Of a stretch of DNA of 34,914 nt, positions 22,868-31,687 are shown in pieces; position 1 is the first letter of the stretch, and the number at the start of each line of letters is the position of its first letter. Source of the stretch: Bacteroidia bacterium (GTDB lineage: Bacteria > Bacteroidota > Bacteroidia > Bacteroidales > Marinilabiliaceae). The notes below the pieces were generated by a model. It was not told where the DNA came from, searched no databases, and saw only the letters and a program-made list of their open reading frames with translations. The DNA is taken from the NCBI GenBank assembly GCA_030526155.1, contig JAUNDI010000029.1, positions 1 to 34,914 of the forward strand. Reading direction: 5' to 3'. A program made the translations under genes and the position numbers.

Positions 22868-25087
22868 TTATTGTTCTAAAGAAAACCTTATACCTAGATA
22901 GAACTTACGGCTCATGAGAGGGCCCCATATCATGGTACCATCGAAGTATTCTGAGGTAGGCTTATCGGCAGCTATGATAGCGTGATGCTGCATATAGTTG
23001 CCAATATTCTCACAACCAGCGTAGATGCTCCAGTTTTTGTACCACTTAGTAATCTGGGCATTATACATTTGGTAAGATGAGAAGTGAGAGCCGCGTTGGT
23101 ATTCGGTAGGGTTACCCTCTGTTGTAGGAACACGACCGCCGCCATTAAGCTGCATATTGGCATCGAATTGCCATGTTTTAAGAGGAGTTTGGTAAGATAC
23201 GGCGATGAGACCCTTGTATCGGCTTACTAGAGGACGTTGGCGGAGCTCGTTATTTAGCATTTGCTTAGCCTCATTCCATCTCCATGCGGCTGTGATATCT
23301 AGACCCTTGAGGCGGTATGTAGCCTCGATTTGTACTGTATTAGCGTAAGATTTAGCATCAGAGTTATGGGCGTAGATATCACGGATGTTACGATCGGTGT
23401 CTAGGATAAGTTGGTTATTGAACTTAGTGTGGAAATATTCCACATTTACCGATAGACCAGTTTCACCTACTGTTTGTTGGATGCTACCACCCATGTTCCA
23501 TGCCTTTTCTTGAGAGTAGACATCGGTATTAGAGTAGTTCCACTTACGAGCAGAAGAGAGCATGAAGTTGTTCTCTGCGAAGAGGGCGGCAGTACGATAA
23601 CCCTTACCTATGCCAGCGCGGAGGACTGTATATTGAACAGGAGCGTAGCGCACGTGGAGGCGAGGAGTAAAGAAGAGATCGTGAGTAGAGCTATAGTCGC
23701 CACGTACACCAGCGATAACAGAAAGCTTATCCTCGAGAGAGAGAGTATACTGAGCATATAAGCCATAGGTATACTCCTTGAGGGAGTATTTGTGGGTATT
23801 CTCTGTATTGCCGAAACCTATTGTTTCATCGTAAAAATCACCTGAAGAGGATAGTCCGCCATCGAAAGTATGAGTATCCTCCTCCCAAGCCTTACGGAAG
23901 AGGGCATTGATGTAATAAGAGTGTTGAGTACCCTTATATGCTCTATTTCCGAAGAATGAATTTTGGTGATGGTAGATATAAGATGTTTGGATACCTAGGT
24001 TAGCGTCGTCTTCGAAGCTAAAACCATTCTTCATCCATGACTCTACGCGATCTGTTTTGATGTATACGCCATAGATATTATCGATAGGCTTATCGGCATT
24101 GAAATCCATCTGACCACCACGACGAATTTCGTTCATGGTTTTTACTACTATTTGACCAGTGTAGTTATTACGGTGAAGATTCCAGCGATTTAGGAAGCTT
24201 AGTTGCTTTGTTTCAGGCTCGTCGCGGAAGTTGTCATTATTCTCATCCATGCTATTGAAATCCTTAGTAGCACTTATGATGAGAGCTGTAGATAGGCCAT
24301 CTGCCACGTGGGTAGCTACAGAGGCGTTAAGTTCGCCACGGCCAGCAGTAGTACCGAATAGGCTAGCAGAGACGATCTCCTCTGATACAGGCTTTTTGTA
24401 CTCGTAGTTGATTTGGCCTGTGAACGCTTCGTAGCCATTGACGACAGTACCTACGCCCTTAGAGATTGAGATACCATCCATCCAAGAGCCAGGGACATAG
24501 CTAAGGCCGAATGGAGCAGCTATACCGCGAAGGTTAGGGATATTTTCCGAGAGCATTTGGACGTAACGACCAGAGAGGCCTAGGAGCTGGATGGTACGAG
24601 CACCTGTAGTAGCATCGGCGTAGTTGACATCTACGGAAGCGTTAGTTTCGAAAGACTCGCCGAGGTTACAGCAAGGAGCCTTGCAAAGTTCGTCCTTGCT
24701 AAGGTCTTGAGTAAGTTGAGGCGACTTACGATTGATACTTGATCCTAGCTTACGTTGAGCTACTACTACCTCCTCTAGTTGTTCTGGTTGGAGAGTAATG
24801 GTAATATTCTCCTTATCGGAGATAGAAGATACGTCGATAGTCTGTGAGGTATAGCCCACGTATTGGAAAGTAAGCTTTGTAGATGAGTTATCTGCGTCGA
24901 TAGAGAAAGAGCCATCAAAATCTGTTGTTGTACCATGAGATGTACCCTCCCAGATGACGAAAGCAGAGTATAGAGGCTCGGCCTTTGAAGGGTCAGAAGC
25001 GTCGGCACCCAATACGATGCCACGGTATTGTGCGTTAGATGATGCAATGAAAGATAGCATCATCATGAAAGAAAGAATATATTTCAT
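22868..25087 (-). CDS. TonB-dependent outer-membrane receptor, probably metal-related
   Basis: A 739-residue outer-membrane transporter. The signal peptide is about 1-19. A carboxypeptidase-regulatory-like domain spans about 20-102 (FDGSFSIDADNSSTKLTFQYVGYTS), and a TonB-box-like segment LEEVVVAQRK is at about 104-113. The plug domain covers about 120-235 (RTIQLLGLSGRYVQML, GYEAFTGQINYEYKKP) and a 22-strand barrel runs to the terminal aromatic residues (KFYLGIRFSLEQ). Cysteines C135, C139 and C140 (LCKAPCCNLGESFETN) precede the plug, as in a receptor subfamily that neighbours HMA proteins. It lacks a SusD partner, which argues against glycan uptake. Together with the flanking Cys/His-rich and HMA proteins, import of a soft metal or its chelate is the best inference. 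Confidence 0.9.
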   Translation of the reverse strand: MKYILSFMMMLSFIASSNAQYRGIVLGADASDPSKAEPLYSAFVIWEGTSHGTTTDFDGSFSIDADNSSTKLTFQYVGYTSQTIDVSSISDKENITITLQPEQLEEVVVAQRKLGSSINRKSPQLTQDLSKDELCKAPCCNLGESFETNASVDVNYADATTGARTIQLLGLSGRYVQMLSENIPNLRGIAAPFGLSYVPGSWMDGISISKGVGTVVNGYEAFTGQINYEYKKPVSEEIVSASLFGTTAGRGELNASVATHVADGLSTALIISATKDFNSMDENNDNFRDEPETKQLSFLNRWNLHRNNYTGQIVVKTMNEIRRGGQMDFNADKPIDNIYGVYIKTDRVESWMKNGFSFEDDANLGIQTSYIYHHQNSFFGNRAYKGTQHSYYINALFRKAWEEDTHTFDGGLSSSGDFYDETIGFGNTENTHKYSLKEYTYGLYAQYTLSLEDKLSVIAGVRGDYSSTHDLFFTPRLHVRYAPVQYTVLRAGIGKGYRTAALFAENNFMLSSARKWNYSNTDVYSQEKAWNMGGSIQQTVGETGLSVNVEYFHTKFNNQLILDTDRNIRDIYAHNSDAKSYANTVQIEATYRLKGLDITAAWRWNEAKQMLNNELRQRPLVSRYKGLIAVSYQTPLKTWQFDANMQLNGGGRVPTTEGNPTEYQRGSHFSSYQMYNAQITKWYKNWSIYAGCENIGNYMQHHAIIAADKPTSEYFDGTMIWGPLMSRKFYLGIRFSLEQ

Positions 25088-25107
25088 GAAAAGTGTATGT
25101 TATGTAT

Positions 25108-25146
25108 TAATAATTGATTCAATAAAAAGATAGAAATCAATTATTA
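25108..25146 (-). promoter_or_regulatory. 12-bp inverted repeat between the Cys/His-rich gene and the TonB receptor
   Basis: TAATAATTGATT (25108-25119) and AATCAATTATTA (25135-25146) are perfect complements around 15 nt. It lies directly after the stop of the upstream gene and 20 nt before the receptor start. It could be an internal operator, a weak attenuator or an mRNA processing hairpin. Confidence 0.5.
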
Positions 25147-25147
25147 G

Positions 25148-25639
25148 CTAACATAGCAAAGTACATAACAAGGCACAGCGCCTAGAGTGGGATTGCCCTA
25201 TCTTGGTATGGATAGGGTATTTATTATAAGAAGGATAATCAGAGAAATTAGAGATACTCTGATTAAAGATACTATATGCGAATAGGATAGTATGGCAAAG
25301 AGGCTTGTCGAGATGAACGGTATAGTGCTGAGCGAAGCTATCGTAATCAGCATGCACTATAATGATATCATCTGTGCAACAGTTATTTGAGTGCTCCTCC
25401 TCAGACTCGTTATGGTCGCAGCAGCAGTCGTCCTTGTCATCGAGGCAAATCATGAGAGCATCGGCACCAGCGAGGAGGTCGATATCGATATGTTGGTGAC
25501 CAGAAGAGGAGCAAGTGTGCTTATTGAACTCAATACCACATTGAGCTATGAAAACAGAGAGAGCAACGAGAGCTACAAGTAATATTTTACTTGCAGAAGC
25601 AACGAGGTGCATATTAGTGTTGTTCTTTCTTGTCTTCAT
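25148..25639 (-). CDS. Exported Cys/His-rich small protein (HYC_CC_PP-like)
   Basis: A 163-residue protein with an N-terminal hydrophobic segment (about 18-33) and twelve cysteines, many beside acidic and histidine residues: HTC (41-43), HQH, DCCCDH (71-76) and NNCCTDD (86-91). The C-terminus is SRRCALLCTLLC. It resembles the poorly characterised HYC_CC_PP family found next to TonB receptors in Bacteroidota, and a metal-binding role is inferred. Two starts are possible: ATG 25639 (used here) and ATG 25612. The promoter box at 25647-25654 would leave the first with almost no leader, while the second gets about 30 nt and still keeps the whole signal segment. It is first in the putative metal operon. 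Confidence 0.72.
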   Translation of the reverse strand: MKTRKNNTNMHLVASASKILLVALVALSVFIAQCGIEFNKHTCSSSGHQHIDIDLLAGADALMICLDDKDDCCCDHNESEEEHSNNCCTDDIIIVHADYDSFAQHYTVHLDKPLCHTILFAYSIFNQSISNFSDYPSYNKYPIHTKIGQSHSRRCALLCTLLC

Positions 25640-25646
25640 GATAGCA

Positions 25647-25654
25647 CAAAGGTA
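25647..25654 (-). promoter_or_regulatory. -7 promoter box for the metal operon
   Basis: TACCTTTG on the minus strand is a perfect -7 box, ending 7 nt before ATG 25639 and 34 nt before ATG 25612. It lies just before the tatA stop (18-nt gap between the genes). No -33 TTTG is found upstream. Confidence 0.55.
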
Positions 25655-25657
25655 GTA

Positions 25658-25843
25658 CTATTTTTCTGATTTTGGGTCCTTATTCTCCTCTTCTACACCA
25701 TTTAACCCATCTTTAAAACTTTTAACACCCTTACCGATACCCTTCATGAGTTCTGGTATTTTTTTACCACCGAAGAGGAGGAGGATGAGGATAGCTATTA
25801 CTAATATCTCTTGCATGCCTAGACCGAGGAATAGTATTTTCAT
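25658..25843 (-). CDS. tatA: Twin-arginine translocase subunit TatA/TatE
   Basis: A 61-residue Sec-independent translocase component. It has a short periplasmic N-terminus and one membrane helix ([14 protein letters not shown]) ending in the GGKKIPEL hinge. An amphipathic helix, [17 protein letters not shown], follows, then an acidic tail, the standard TatA order. It oligomerises with TatC to export folded proteins. No tatC is in the window. It starts at ATG 25843, 52 nt after the stop of the giant kinase gene on the same strand, with no convincing promoter in the gap, so it may be cotranscribed with the kinase. The metal operon begins 18 nt downstream with its own -7 box. Confidence 0.93.
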   Translation of the reverse strand: MKILFLGLGMQEILVIAILILLLFGGKKIPELMKGIGKGVKSFKDGLNGVEEENKDPKSEK

Positions 25844-25895
25844 ATTATTGGTATTTTATGAGTATTATATTACTTAAATAAATGTTTTATGGTAG

Positions 25896-28800
25896 TTACT
25901 TTCTATTAGGCTCTTTGAGGGGGAGGCGAATATAGAAAGATGTACCGGTGCCAGGTGTGGAGTTGAAAGTTATGGAGCCCTGTGCGTCGAGGATTATTTT
26001 ATTGACGATAGCGAGGCCCAAGCCCATACCTGTTGATTTGGTTGTAAAGTTAGGCTTAAAAATGTTATGTTGTATCTCTTGAGGGATACCTTTACCATTA
26101 TCTGATATTTCTATTAGGATATTATTTTGTTCGATGCCTATTGAGGCATTGATATTTATGACCTCTTGGTTGTCCTTTTTAGCCTGTTGGGCATTTTTGA
26201 TAAGGTTATTGAAGACAGACAACAGTTGGTCTGGGTTGATTAGGGAGTATGCGCACTCTACATTTTTTGAGAGAGAGATAGAGACATCAGATTCACGTTG
26301 GAAAAGGCATATGCAATTGTCGAGTTTCTCCACTATGTTGACCAATTCTGCTTGTCCGTTAGGCGTTTTAGCTAGGGAAGAGAATTGGGTAGCCACGTAA
26401 GAGAGTTGGTCTATCTGTTCGACCAGTGTTTTACTGATGCGTTGGATAAACTTATCGAAATCCTCTCTACCCTCGTTCCATGCCTTGAGGAGATATTGGA
26501 CATTTAGCTTCATAGGGGTAAGAGGATTCTTTATTTCGTGAGCTATTTGGCGAGCCATATTACGCCAAGTAGATTCGCGTTCGGTAGCTGCTAGTTTTTG
26601 GGCGCTACGTTCTAGTTCGTCTATCATACGATTATACTCCTCCACTAAGAGACCAATCTCGTCGTTATGAGGGTAGTCTAGTTTTTCGTTACGCTTCTCT
26701 AGTGCTACATTGCTTAGGCTGTTACGGATACGTCTAAGTGGTTTAGAGAAGGTGTTTGCTAGGAAGTATGAACCTAGGATTGAGATGATGATGATAAGCA
26801 TGTATAGGTTTACCATAGGAAGGAGGGTGGTAATCATCTCCTTTCTACGAGTCTTTTGGTCTTCGAAGAAAGGGATATTGATGTAGCCTATTTTATCGCC
26901 ATTATCATTGAATATAGTAGAGTATATAGAGTAGTAGTACATTGTACCGATGCGGTCCTGTTGGAAAACCTCTTCGGTAACGTCGTACTTCATTTTTGAG
27001 AGAGCTCTATCGTCCATTAGGTTAGATTGGATCTTATGGAGGAGAAGTTCTCGACGCGATGTACTAAAGAGACGTCCCTCGGCATCATAGACATGTACAT
27101 CGGTTTGGTATTGAGTAGCAATACGCTTTAGGAAATTGTCGAACTCTTGAGGAGAAGACTCTCTATTGAGAGATATGTTAGGATCTTGAAGGTGGGTAGA
27201 GATGACATAAGATATGCCATCGAGAGAGGCAGACATTTGGTCGTACATTTTTTGCTCGTCCCTTTCGAAAGAGAGGTATATACTGAGAGCGCAGAAGAAT
27301 ATGAAGATAGTGAGCGAGAGAAGGATAAGGATATTTTGCATTCTCTCGTGTATAGACATATTGACATATATGATATTGGTGTATCGGCGCAGTATGTAGA
27401 GGATGATAGTTGATATTAGCAACATATAGATGAAGAGGAACGAGTAGTTGGCCACGAACGTCTTGATAGACATTTGTGGGAATGAGAGAGCTACGTACTG
27501 ATTATCTTGTAGTCTTTCTACTAGGTGCTTGTACCCATTGAGGGTAAAGGTGTATGATGTGGTGGTGTCGGGGAGAGAAGGTGGGCGTCTGAAGATGTGA
27601 GGGTATTTGTATGAGCCGTAGTAGTTGGACAGGCGACCCTCGTAGTATTTAGCGTATGAGTAGCCCTTTAGTTGGGAGGTATTGATATGGTCGCGCTTGT
27701 TGGTGAGAAGGTCGAGGTATCCGCCATCCTCATTTATGGTACGAGAGTTGAACTCTATGAAGAGACGCTCCTCTGACTCGGTATCCGGATTGGGTATTGT
27801 GATGATGCCAAAATAGCTAGCTCTACCATCGTTATCATTAAGGCAGTAGAAATCGCTTCGCTTATTTATACGGACGCCGAAAGTCTCTACCATATCCTTG
27901 AAATATTGGTAGCAGTTGTATACTAAGCCATTTTGGGTAAGCTGTATGGTACTCTCCTCGCCGTGGCATGGTATGATTTGTATGTCGTATCTTGTGAGAT
28001 AGCCATCGAAATAGGTGTTACGGATGTATTTGTATAGCTCCTCCTCCTTATTTGAGTTTTTGCTACTTGATAGCATTAGCTCTTGGATTTTGGGGTCGTT
28101 ATGGATATCGGGCTCTATTTCGGCTAGGAGGTGTTCTGCTACGGGGTCGTCCTCGCGCATAAGTTCGAAAGTTAGGTTGTCTATTAGCAACCTACTATTT
28201 TGTTGTTCCTTTTCGATATTGAGGAATAGTAATCTAAGAGATAAGAAGAGAGCCGATGCGAATATGAACCATACGTATCTACTGAAGTGGATGCCATGCT
28301 TTTTTTGCTTTTTGAGGTAGCATAGGATGCCATTAGTAGAAATGAAGCCGAGGGTGAGGAGGTGACCGTAGTCGCACGAGAATATATCTATAGGTATTGT
28401 GATACAAAGAGATATTATACCAATTATGATAGTAAAAGACCTGCGATTGATAGTTTTAGCCATTGGGGCGTATACGCCATCGAGGAGAAGGAGATAGCAT
28501 AGCCATAGGAGGGTAATGATGAATAGTTTTATGCCAGAGGAGAGGGATATGTCTATATCATTTACGTAGAGGAGTAGTTGAGAAGAGTGGTGGACCATGA
28601 GATTTATCAGGTCGTTGATGAGGATAAAGACTACTAAGGCTACGATGGAGAGTAGTCCGAACATATAAGACGGGTTAGTAAGTATTCCCACCTCTCTGCG
28701 TAGGTGGTGCAATCTGAAGTAACGTACGGTGAGTATGGTTAGTAAGAAGAGGAGAGCTACGATGAGGGTGAAGTATCCGATAGAGGGAATCCACCAGTTG

Positions 28801-29633
28801 TATGCGAATACTTGAGAAGAGAATAGGGTAGTACCCTCTAGGATGGTAGGGAGGTGTATTTGTAGGGCCCAGATGTATGTGAGGATACTAAATAGAATAT
28901 TGGCTATGAAAGATATTAGGCTACCCCAACGCAGTCTGATATCTATTACAGATACGAATATGAAGAGGAAGATGGAGATGAGCCATATAGAGATGCATAC
29001 TATCTTGATGATAGATAGGGCGTTGATGTTGCTTATAGTATTTGCCTCGTGAGGTTTGATACTGAAGGCGTAGTTGTTGTTGATGTCGTATATAGCAATG
29101 TAAGAGGAGTCGGACTCAGCGTCAAGGATGAGTTCGGATTGTGGGTTGATGTCGAAAGATGGGTTCCATCTATTCTCCATGTAGTCGTTATCGAAAGGGT
29201 ATTCGCTTTTTAGCTTGAAGAGGGCGAATATGTCATATTGGGAGGTACTATCTTGGGAGAGGTGAGAGAGGTGGTCTTTGAGGTAGTAGCCATGGTCGGT
29301 ATGGAATACAAGATTCTTATTGTAAATCTCATTGAAAGAGAGTTCGGACAGTTCGGTATTACGCCATGCGGATAGTTCGTGGTTTTGGTAGAGGTATATT
29401 TCGTATTTAGACTGTTCGAAGTTAGTAAGAGTTACTTGAGGCTGTTCGGTAGAGTTATCTAATTCGGCGGATAGGCGATTTAGATAATCGGTGATATTAT
29501 GTTGTTGAGAGGTAAAAGACTCTTGGAAGTTGGGTATCATATCGGCATCCACCTTATGAGGGGCGTAAAGGGTGACCCCTTCGTTTATTATGAATGCTAT
29601 GATAGCTATGATTAGGAGAGAATACTTGTTCAT
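25896..29633 (-). CDS. Very large NtrY-like membrane sensor histidine kinase
   Basis: About 1,245 residues, far longer than typical kinases. The N-terminal helix (YSLLIIAIIAFIINEG) precedes an extracytoplasmic part, then a cluster of about seven membrane helices (around 205-475), a second extracytoplasmic region (about 480-725), another helix, and a sensor segment (about 790-915). A helix near 930 leads into a HAMP domain (NTFSKPLRRIRNSL). The kinase core follows: phospho-His H1032 in ARQIAHEIKNPLTPMKLN, N-box NLIKNAQQA, DNGKGIP and GMGLGLAIV. The H-box resembles NtrY-type kinases. The frame opens at a GTG at 29687, but ATG 29633 lies 29 nt after a -7 box and is chosen. No response regulator is nearby. 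Confidence 0.87.
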   Translation of the reverse strand: MNKYSLLIIAIIAFIINEGVTLYAPHKVDADMIPNFQESFTSQQHNITDYLNRLSAELDNSTEQPQVTLTNFEQSKYEIYLYQNHELSAWRNTELSELSFNEIYNKNLVFHTDHGYYLKDHLSHLSQDSTSQYDIFALFKLKSEYPFDNDYMENRWNPSFDINPQSELILDAESDSSYIAIYDINNNYAFSIKPHEANTISNINALSIIKIVCISIWLISIFLFIFVSVIDIRLRWGSLISFIANILFSILTYIWALQIHLPTILEGTTLFSSQVFAYNWWIPSIGYFTLIVALLFLLTILTVRYFRLHHLRREVGILTNPSYMFGLLSIVALVVFILINDLINLMVHHSSQLLLYVNDIDISLSSGIKLFIITLLWLCYLLLLDGVYAPMAKTINRRSFTIIIGIISLCITIPIDIFSCDYGHLLTLGFISTNGILCYLKKQKKHGIHFSRYVWFIFASALFLSLRLLFLNIEKEQQNSRLLIDNLTFELMREDDPVAEHLLAEIEPDIHNDPKIQELMLSSSKNSNKEEELYKYIRNTYFDGYLTRYDIQIIPCHGEESTIQLTQNGLVYNCYQYFKDMVETFGVRINKRSDFYCLNDNDGRASYFGIITIPNPDTESEERLFIEFNSRTINEDGGYLDLLTNKRDHINTSQLKGYSYAKYYEGRLSNYYGSYKYPHIFRRPPSLPDTTTSYTFTLNGYKHLVERLQDNQYVALSFPQMSIKTFVANYSFLFIYMLLISTIILYILRRYTNIIYVNMSIHERMQNILILLSLTIFIFFCALSIYLSFERDEQKMYDQMSASLDGISYVISTHLQDPNISLNRESSPQEFDNFLKRIATQYQTDVHVYDAEGRLFSTSRRELLLHKIQSNLMDDRALSKMKYDVTEEVFQQDRIGTMYYYSIYSTIFNDNGDKIGYINIPFFEDQKTRRKEMITTLLPMVNLYMLIIIISILGSYFLANTFSKPLRRIRNSLSNVALEKRNEKLDYPHNDEIGLLVEEYNRMIDELERSAQKLAATERESTWRNMARQIAHEIKNPLTPMKLNVQYLLKAWNEGREDFDKFIQRISKTLVEQIDQLSYVATQFSSLAKTPNGQAELVNIVEKLDNCICLFQRESDVSISLSKNVECAYSLINPDQLLSVFNNLIKNAQQAKKDNQEVININASIGIEQNNILIEISDNGKGIPQEIQHNIFKPNFTTKSTGMGLGLAIVNKIILDAQGSITFNSTPGTGTSFYIRLPLKEPNRK

Positions 29634-29661
29634 CGTAATTATTGAGAAGATAATGAGTGAA

Positions 29662-29692
29662 CAAATGTACAAAAAAAGAGGACTCACCTAAA
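29662..29692 (-). promoter_or_regulatory. Promoter of the giant kinase, overlapping the upstream terminator
   Basis: TACATTTG (29662-29669) is a perfect -7 box. TTTA (29689-29692) lies 19 nt upstream as a one-mismatch -33 element. The -33 element falls in the loop of the terminator of the preceding gene. Confidence 0.55.
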
Positions 29693-29704
29693 GGTAAGTC
29701 CTCA
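29671..29704 (-). terminator. Terminator of the XRE-family regulator gene
   Basis: On the minus strand GAGGACT...AGTCCTC (29697-29703 with 29678-29684), with an inner ACC/GGT pair and a TTTA loop, is followed by seven T. This is a textbook intrinsic terminator, starting about 40 nt after the stop codon. Confidence 0.9.
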
Positions 29705-29743
29705 TAAATGATTAAAAGTTATTCGGATTTTCTTCAAGTATGA

Positions 29744-30133
29744 TTACTTGTTGAGTTTCTCCAAAAGCTTTGTTGTGATCTCGTTCTGAAGCTTAATAGC
29801 CTTCAAAACCTGCTCCATAGCAGCAACTACAGAACCAGCTACGAGAACGAACGAGTCGTTACCCTGGCCAGCGGTGTGAGAGTTGATGTTACCTTGGAGA
29901 GGGTTGCGGAGCATCTCGCCTTGGCCTGTCATAACCCAGTCAGAGTTGATGTTAGAGAAATAAGCTGTCAAACGAGACAAGAACTTTTGTGTGATCTTTG
30001 TCTTACCATTGATGAGCTGAGACATGTATACCTCCTTGTAGCCAAGGATGTGAGCCAAGTCCTTCTTTGTGCGTGCCTGACGCGATTCGATGAGGTATGC
30101 TACTACCTCTTTTAGTCTATCAAGTTCGTTCAT
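29744..30133 (-). CDS. XRE-type helix-turn-helix DNA-binding protein
   Basis: A 129-residue regulator. The N-terminal lambda-repressor-like HTH domain (about 1-70) contains RTKKDLAHILGYKEVYMSQLINGKTKITQKFLSRL, where residues near 23-45 form the HTH. FSNINSDWVMTGQGEML follows, as in phage-repressor-like proteins. The C-terminal half has a short linker and a helix likely to form a coiled coil (VVAAMEQVLKAIKLQNEITTKLLEKLNK), probably for oligomerisation. There is no peptidase S24 domain. It has its own terminator and starts 49 nt after the helicase stop. Targets are unknown. Similar stand-alone proteins are common in Bacteroidales chromosomes, so it need not be of phage origin. Confidence 0.85.
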   Translation of the reverse strand: MNELDRLKEVVAYLIESRQARTKKDLAHILGYKEVYMSQLINGKTKITQKFLSRLTAYFSNINSDWVMTGQGEMLRNPLQGNINSHTAGQGNDSFVLVAGSVVAAMEQVLKAIKLQNEITTKLLEKLNK

Positions 30134-30182
30134 AACCTTGAAAGTTTAGGGTTAATTACTTGTTGTTTATTATTGATTTAAA

Positions 30183-31517
30183 TTATTTTCTCTTTTTCTT
30201 CATGCCGCCCTTTGTGATAGGCTTGCCGTATTTTTTACGCATAAGTTCCTTGTGGGATACTCTAACGTTGACCTTTTGGTTTTCCAACTTACGTTCGTGG
30301 AAGGCCTTACCTGGGGTAGCGTCGGTATCCACGAGTTGGTTTTTCATTTTATAGGTTGGTACGTCGAGAGAGGTGACTAGTGTAGATATCTCCACCTCTT
30401 CAGGGAGAGTAACTCTAGGTATTTGACCATTTATAAGAGACTCTATCTCCTGTAACTTTTCCTCTTCTAGTGGAGCTGAGAAGGTAACTGAGTGACCCTG
30501 TTGACCAGCTCTACCAGTACGACCTATACGGTGGATGTACTGTTGAGGATCTGTAGGGAGGTCGAAGTTGATAACATGGCTTACGCCAGCGATATCGATA
30601 CCACGAGCTACGAGGTCTGTAGCGATAAGTATTCTGAAGTCTTTGTTGGCGAACCCTTTTAGGGCTCTGAAACGTTGACTTTGAGTACGTCTAGAGTGTA
30701 TATAATCTGCATCGGTGGCGATTTCTTCGTCTAGTAATTCGAAGACCTTATCGGCCATCTGCAGAGTACTTACGAATACGAGGACTCTAGGGAGAGCCTC
30801 TTTGTCGGCCAAGAGGAAGTTAAGCAGATTAATCTTAGTGTGGAAGTTCGGTACTTCGTAAAGATTCTGGCTTATTTGTTCGAGAGGGGTAGCTGGAGGG
30901 GCTGCCTCTATCACCTCGGGGCCATTGAAGTATGTATCTACGAGTTTGCTAATAGCGTCGGACATTGTGGCAGAGAAGAGGAGATTTTGGCGTTTAGCAG
31001 GGAGTAGGTCGAATATTCTACCTAATTGGTTATTGAAGCCCTGCTGTAGCATCTCATCGAACTCATCGATAACGAGTTTTTTTACTCCGCGTGGGGATAC
31101 GTATCCGTTGAGGATCATATCTAGCAAGCGACCTGGAGTAGATACTATGATATCGCCGCCATCGGCTATTGCCTGTGCTTGAGGCTGCATACCCACTCCG
31201 CCGTAGAACTGTACGGTATGGATATTAGCGCCCTCGGTCAACTTAATGATAGTCTCGTAAACCTGAGTTACTAGTTCTCTAGTAGGTAGGAGGATTACGA
31301 TTTGAGGGTCGGGCGACTTAGTGAATTTCCACATGGAGAGTACGGGTAGGAGGTATGCGAGAGTCTTACCTGTACCTGTTTGAGCTATACCAACGACATC
31401 GCGACCTGACATGGCTACAGAGAAAGACTTCTCTTGTATGCATGTAGGTTCGGTAAGGCCTAATTGAGACAGTGATTGTCTTAAAAATTTAGGTATCTTA
31501 ATGTCATCGAATGTCAT
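30183..31517 (-). CDS. DEAD-box ATP-dependent RNA helicase (motif II DEFD)
   Basis: A 444-residue RNA helicase of the DEAD family, acting in ribosome assembly or RNA decay (inferred from family). It has a Q-motif region (PTCIQEKSF), Walker A AQTGTGKT (45-52), PTRELV (78-83) and STPGR (126-130). Motif II is D151-E-F-D154 instead of DEAD. SAT in LFSATM, ARGIDIAG and HRIGRTGRAG follow. The basic C-terminal tail (KKYGKPITKGGMKKKRK) probably binds RNA. Both RecA domains are complete. The Ala-to-Phe change in motif II is conservative for catalysis, as the Asp/Glu residues are kept. A good promoter lies 50 nt upstream. The XRE gene follows after 49 nt. Confidence 0.94.
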   Translation of the reverse strand: MTFDDIKIPKFLRQSLSQLGLTEPTCIQEKSFSVAMSGRDVVGIAQTGTGKTLAYLLPVLSMWKFTKSPDPQIVILLPTRELVTQVYETIIKLTEGANIHTVQFYGGVGMQPQAQAIADGGDIIVSTPGRLLDMILNGYVSPRGVKKLVIDEFDEMLQQGFNNQLGRIFDLLPAKRQNLLFSATMSDAISKLVDTYFNGPEVIEAAPPATPLEQISQNLYEVPNFHTKINLLNFLLADKEALPRVLVFVSTLQMADKVFELLDEEIATDADYIHSRRTQSQRFRALKGFANKDFRILIATDLVARGIDIAGVSHVINFDLPTDPQQYIHRIGRTGRAGQQGHSVTFSAPLEEEKLQEIESLINGQIPRVTLPEEVEISTLVTSLDVPTYKMKNQLVDTDATPGKAFHERKLENQKVNVRVSHKELMRKKYGKPITKGGMKKKRK

Positions 31518-31566
31518 GGATAGTAACTTTTTATAATTGTGCCGTACTTTTTTACTAACACGAGTG

Positions 31567-31597
31567 CAAATATATAGACATTTATTTACTAAACAAG
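31567..31597 (-). promoter_or_regulatory. Promoter of the DEAD-box helicase
   Basis: CTTG (31594-31597), 19 nt, then TATATTTG (31567-31574) on the minus strand: a perfect -7 box and a one-mismatch -33 at ideal spacing. The leader is about 45 nt. Confidence 0.7.
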
Positions 31598-31687
31598 CAC
31601 AAAATGCTATTCTTAATATTTTATAACATTTTGCTTTAATATTGACGAATGTTATGTGTTGAGATGGTTAAGGAGAGTGGGGGAGAG

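Noticed and set aside
31600-31633. Inverted repeat CAAAATG/CATTTTG downstream of the LytTR gene
   Set aside because: Only 7 bp with a 20-nt A/T-rich loop. It is expected by chance in this composition.
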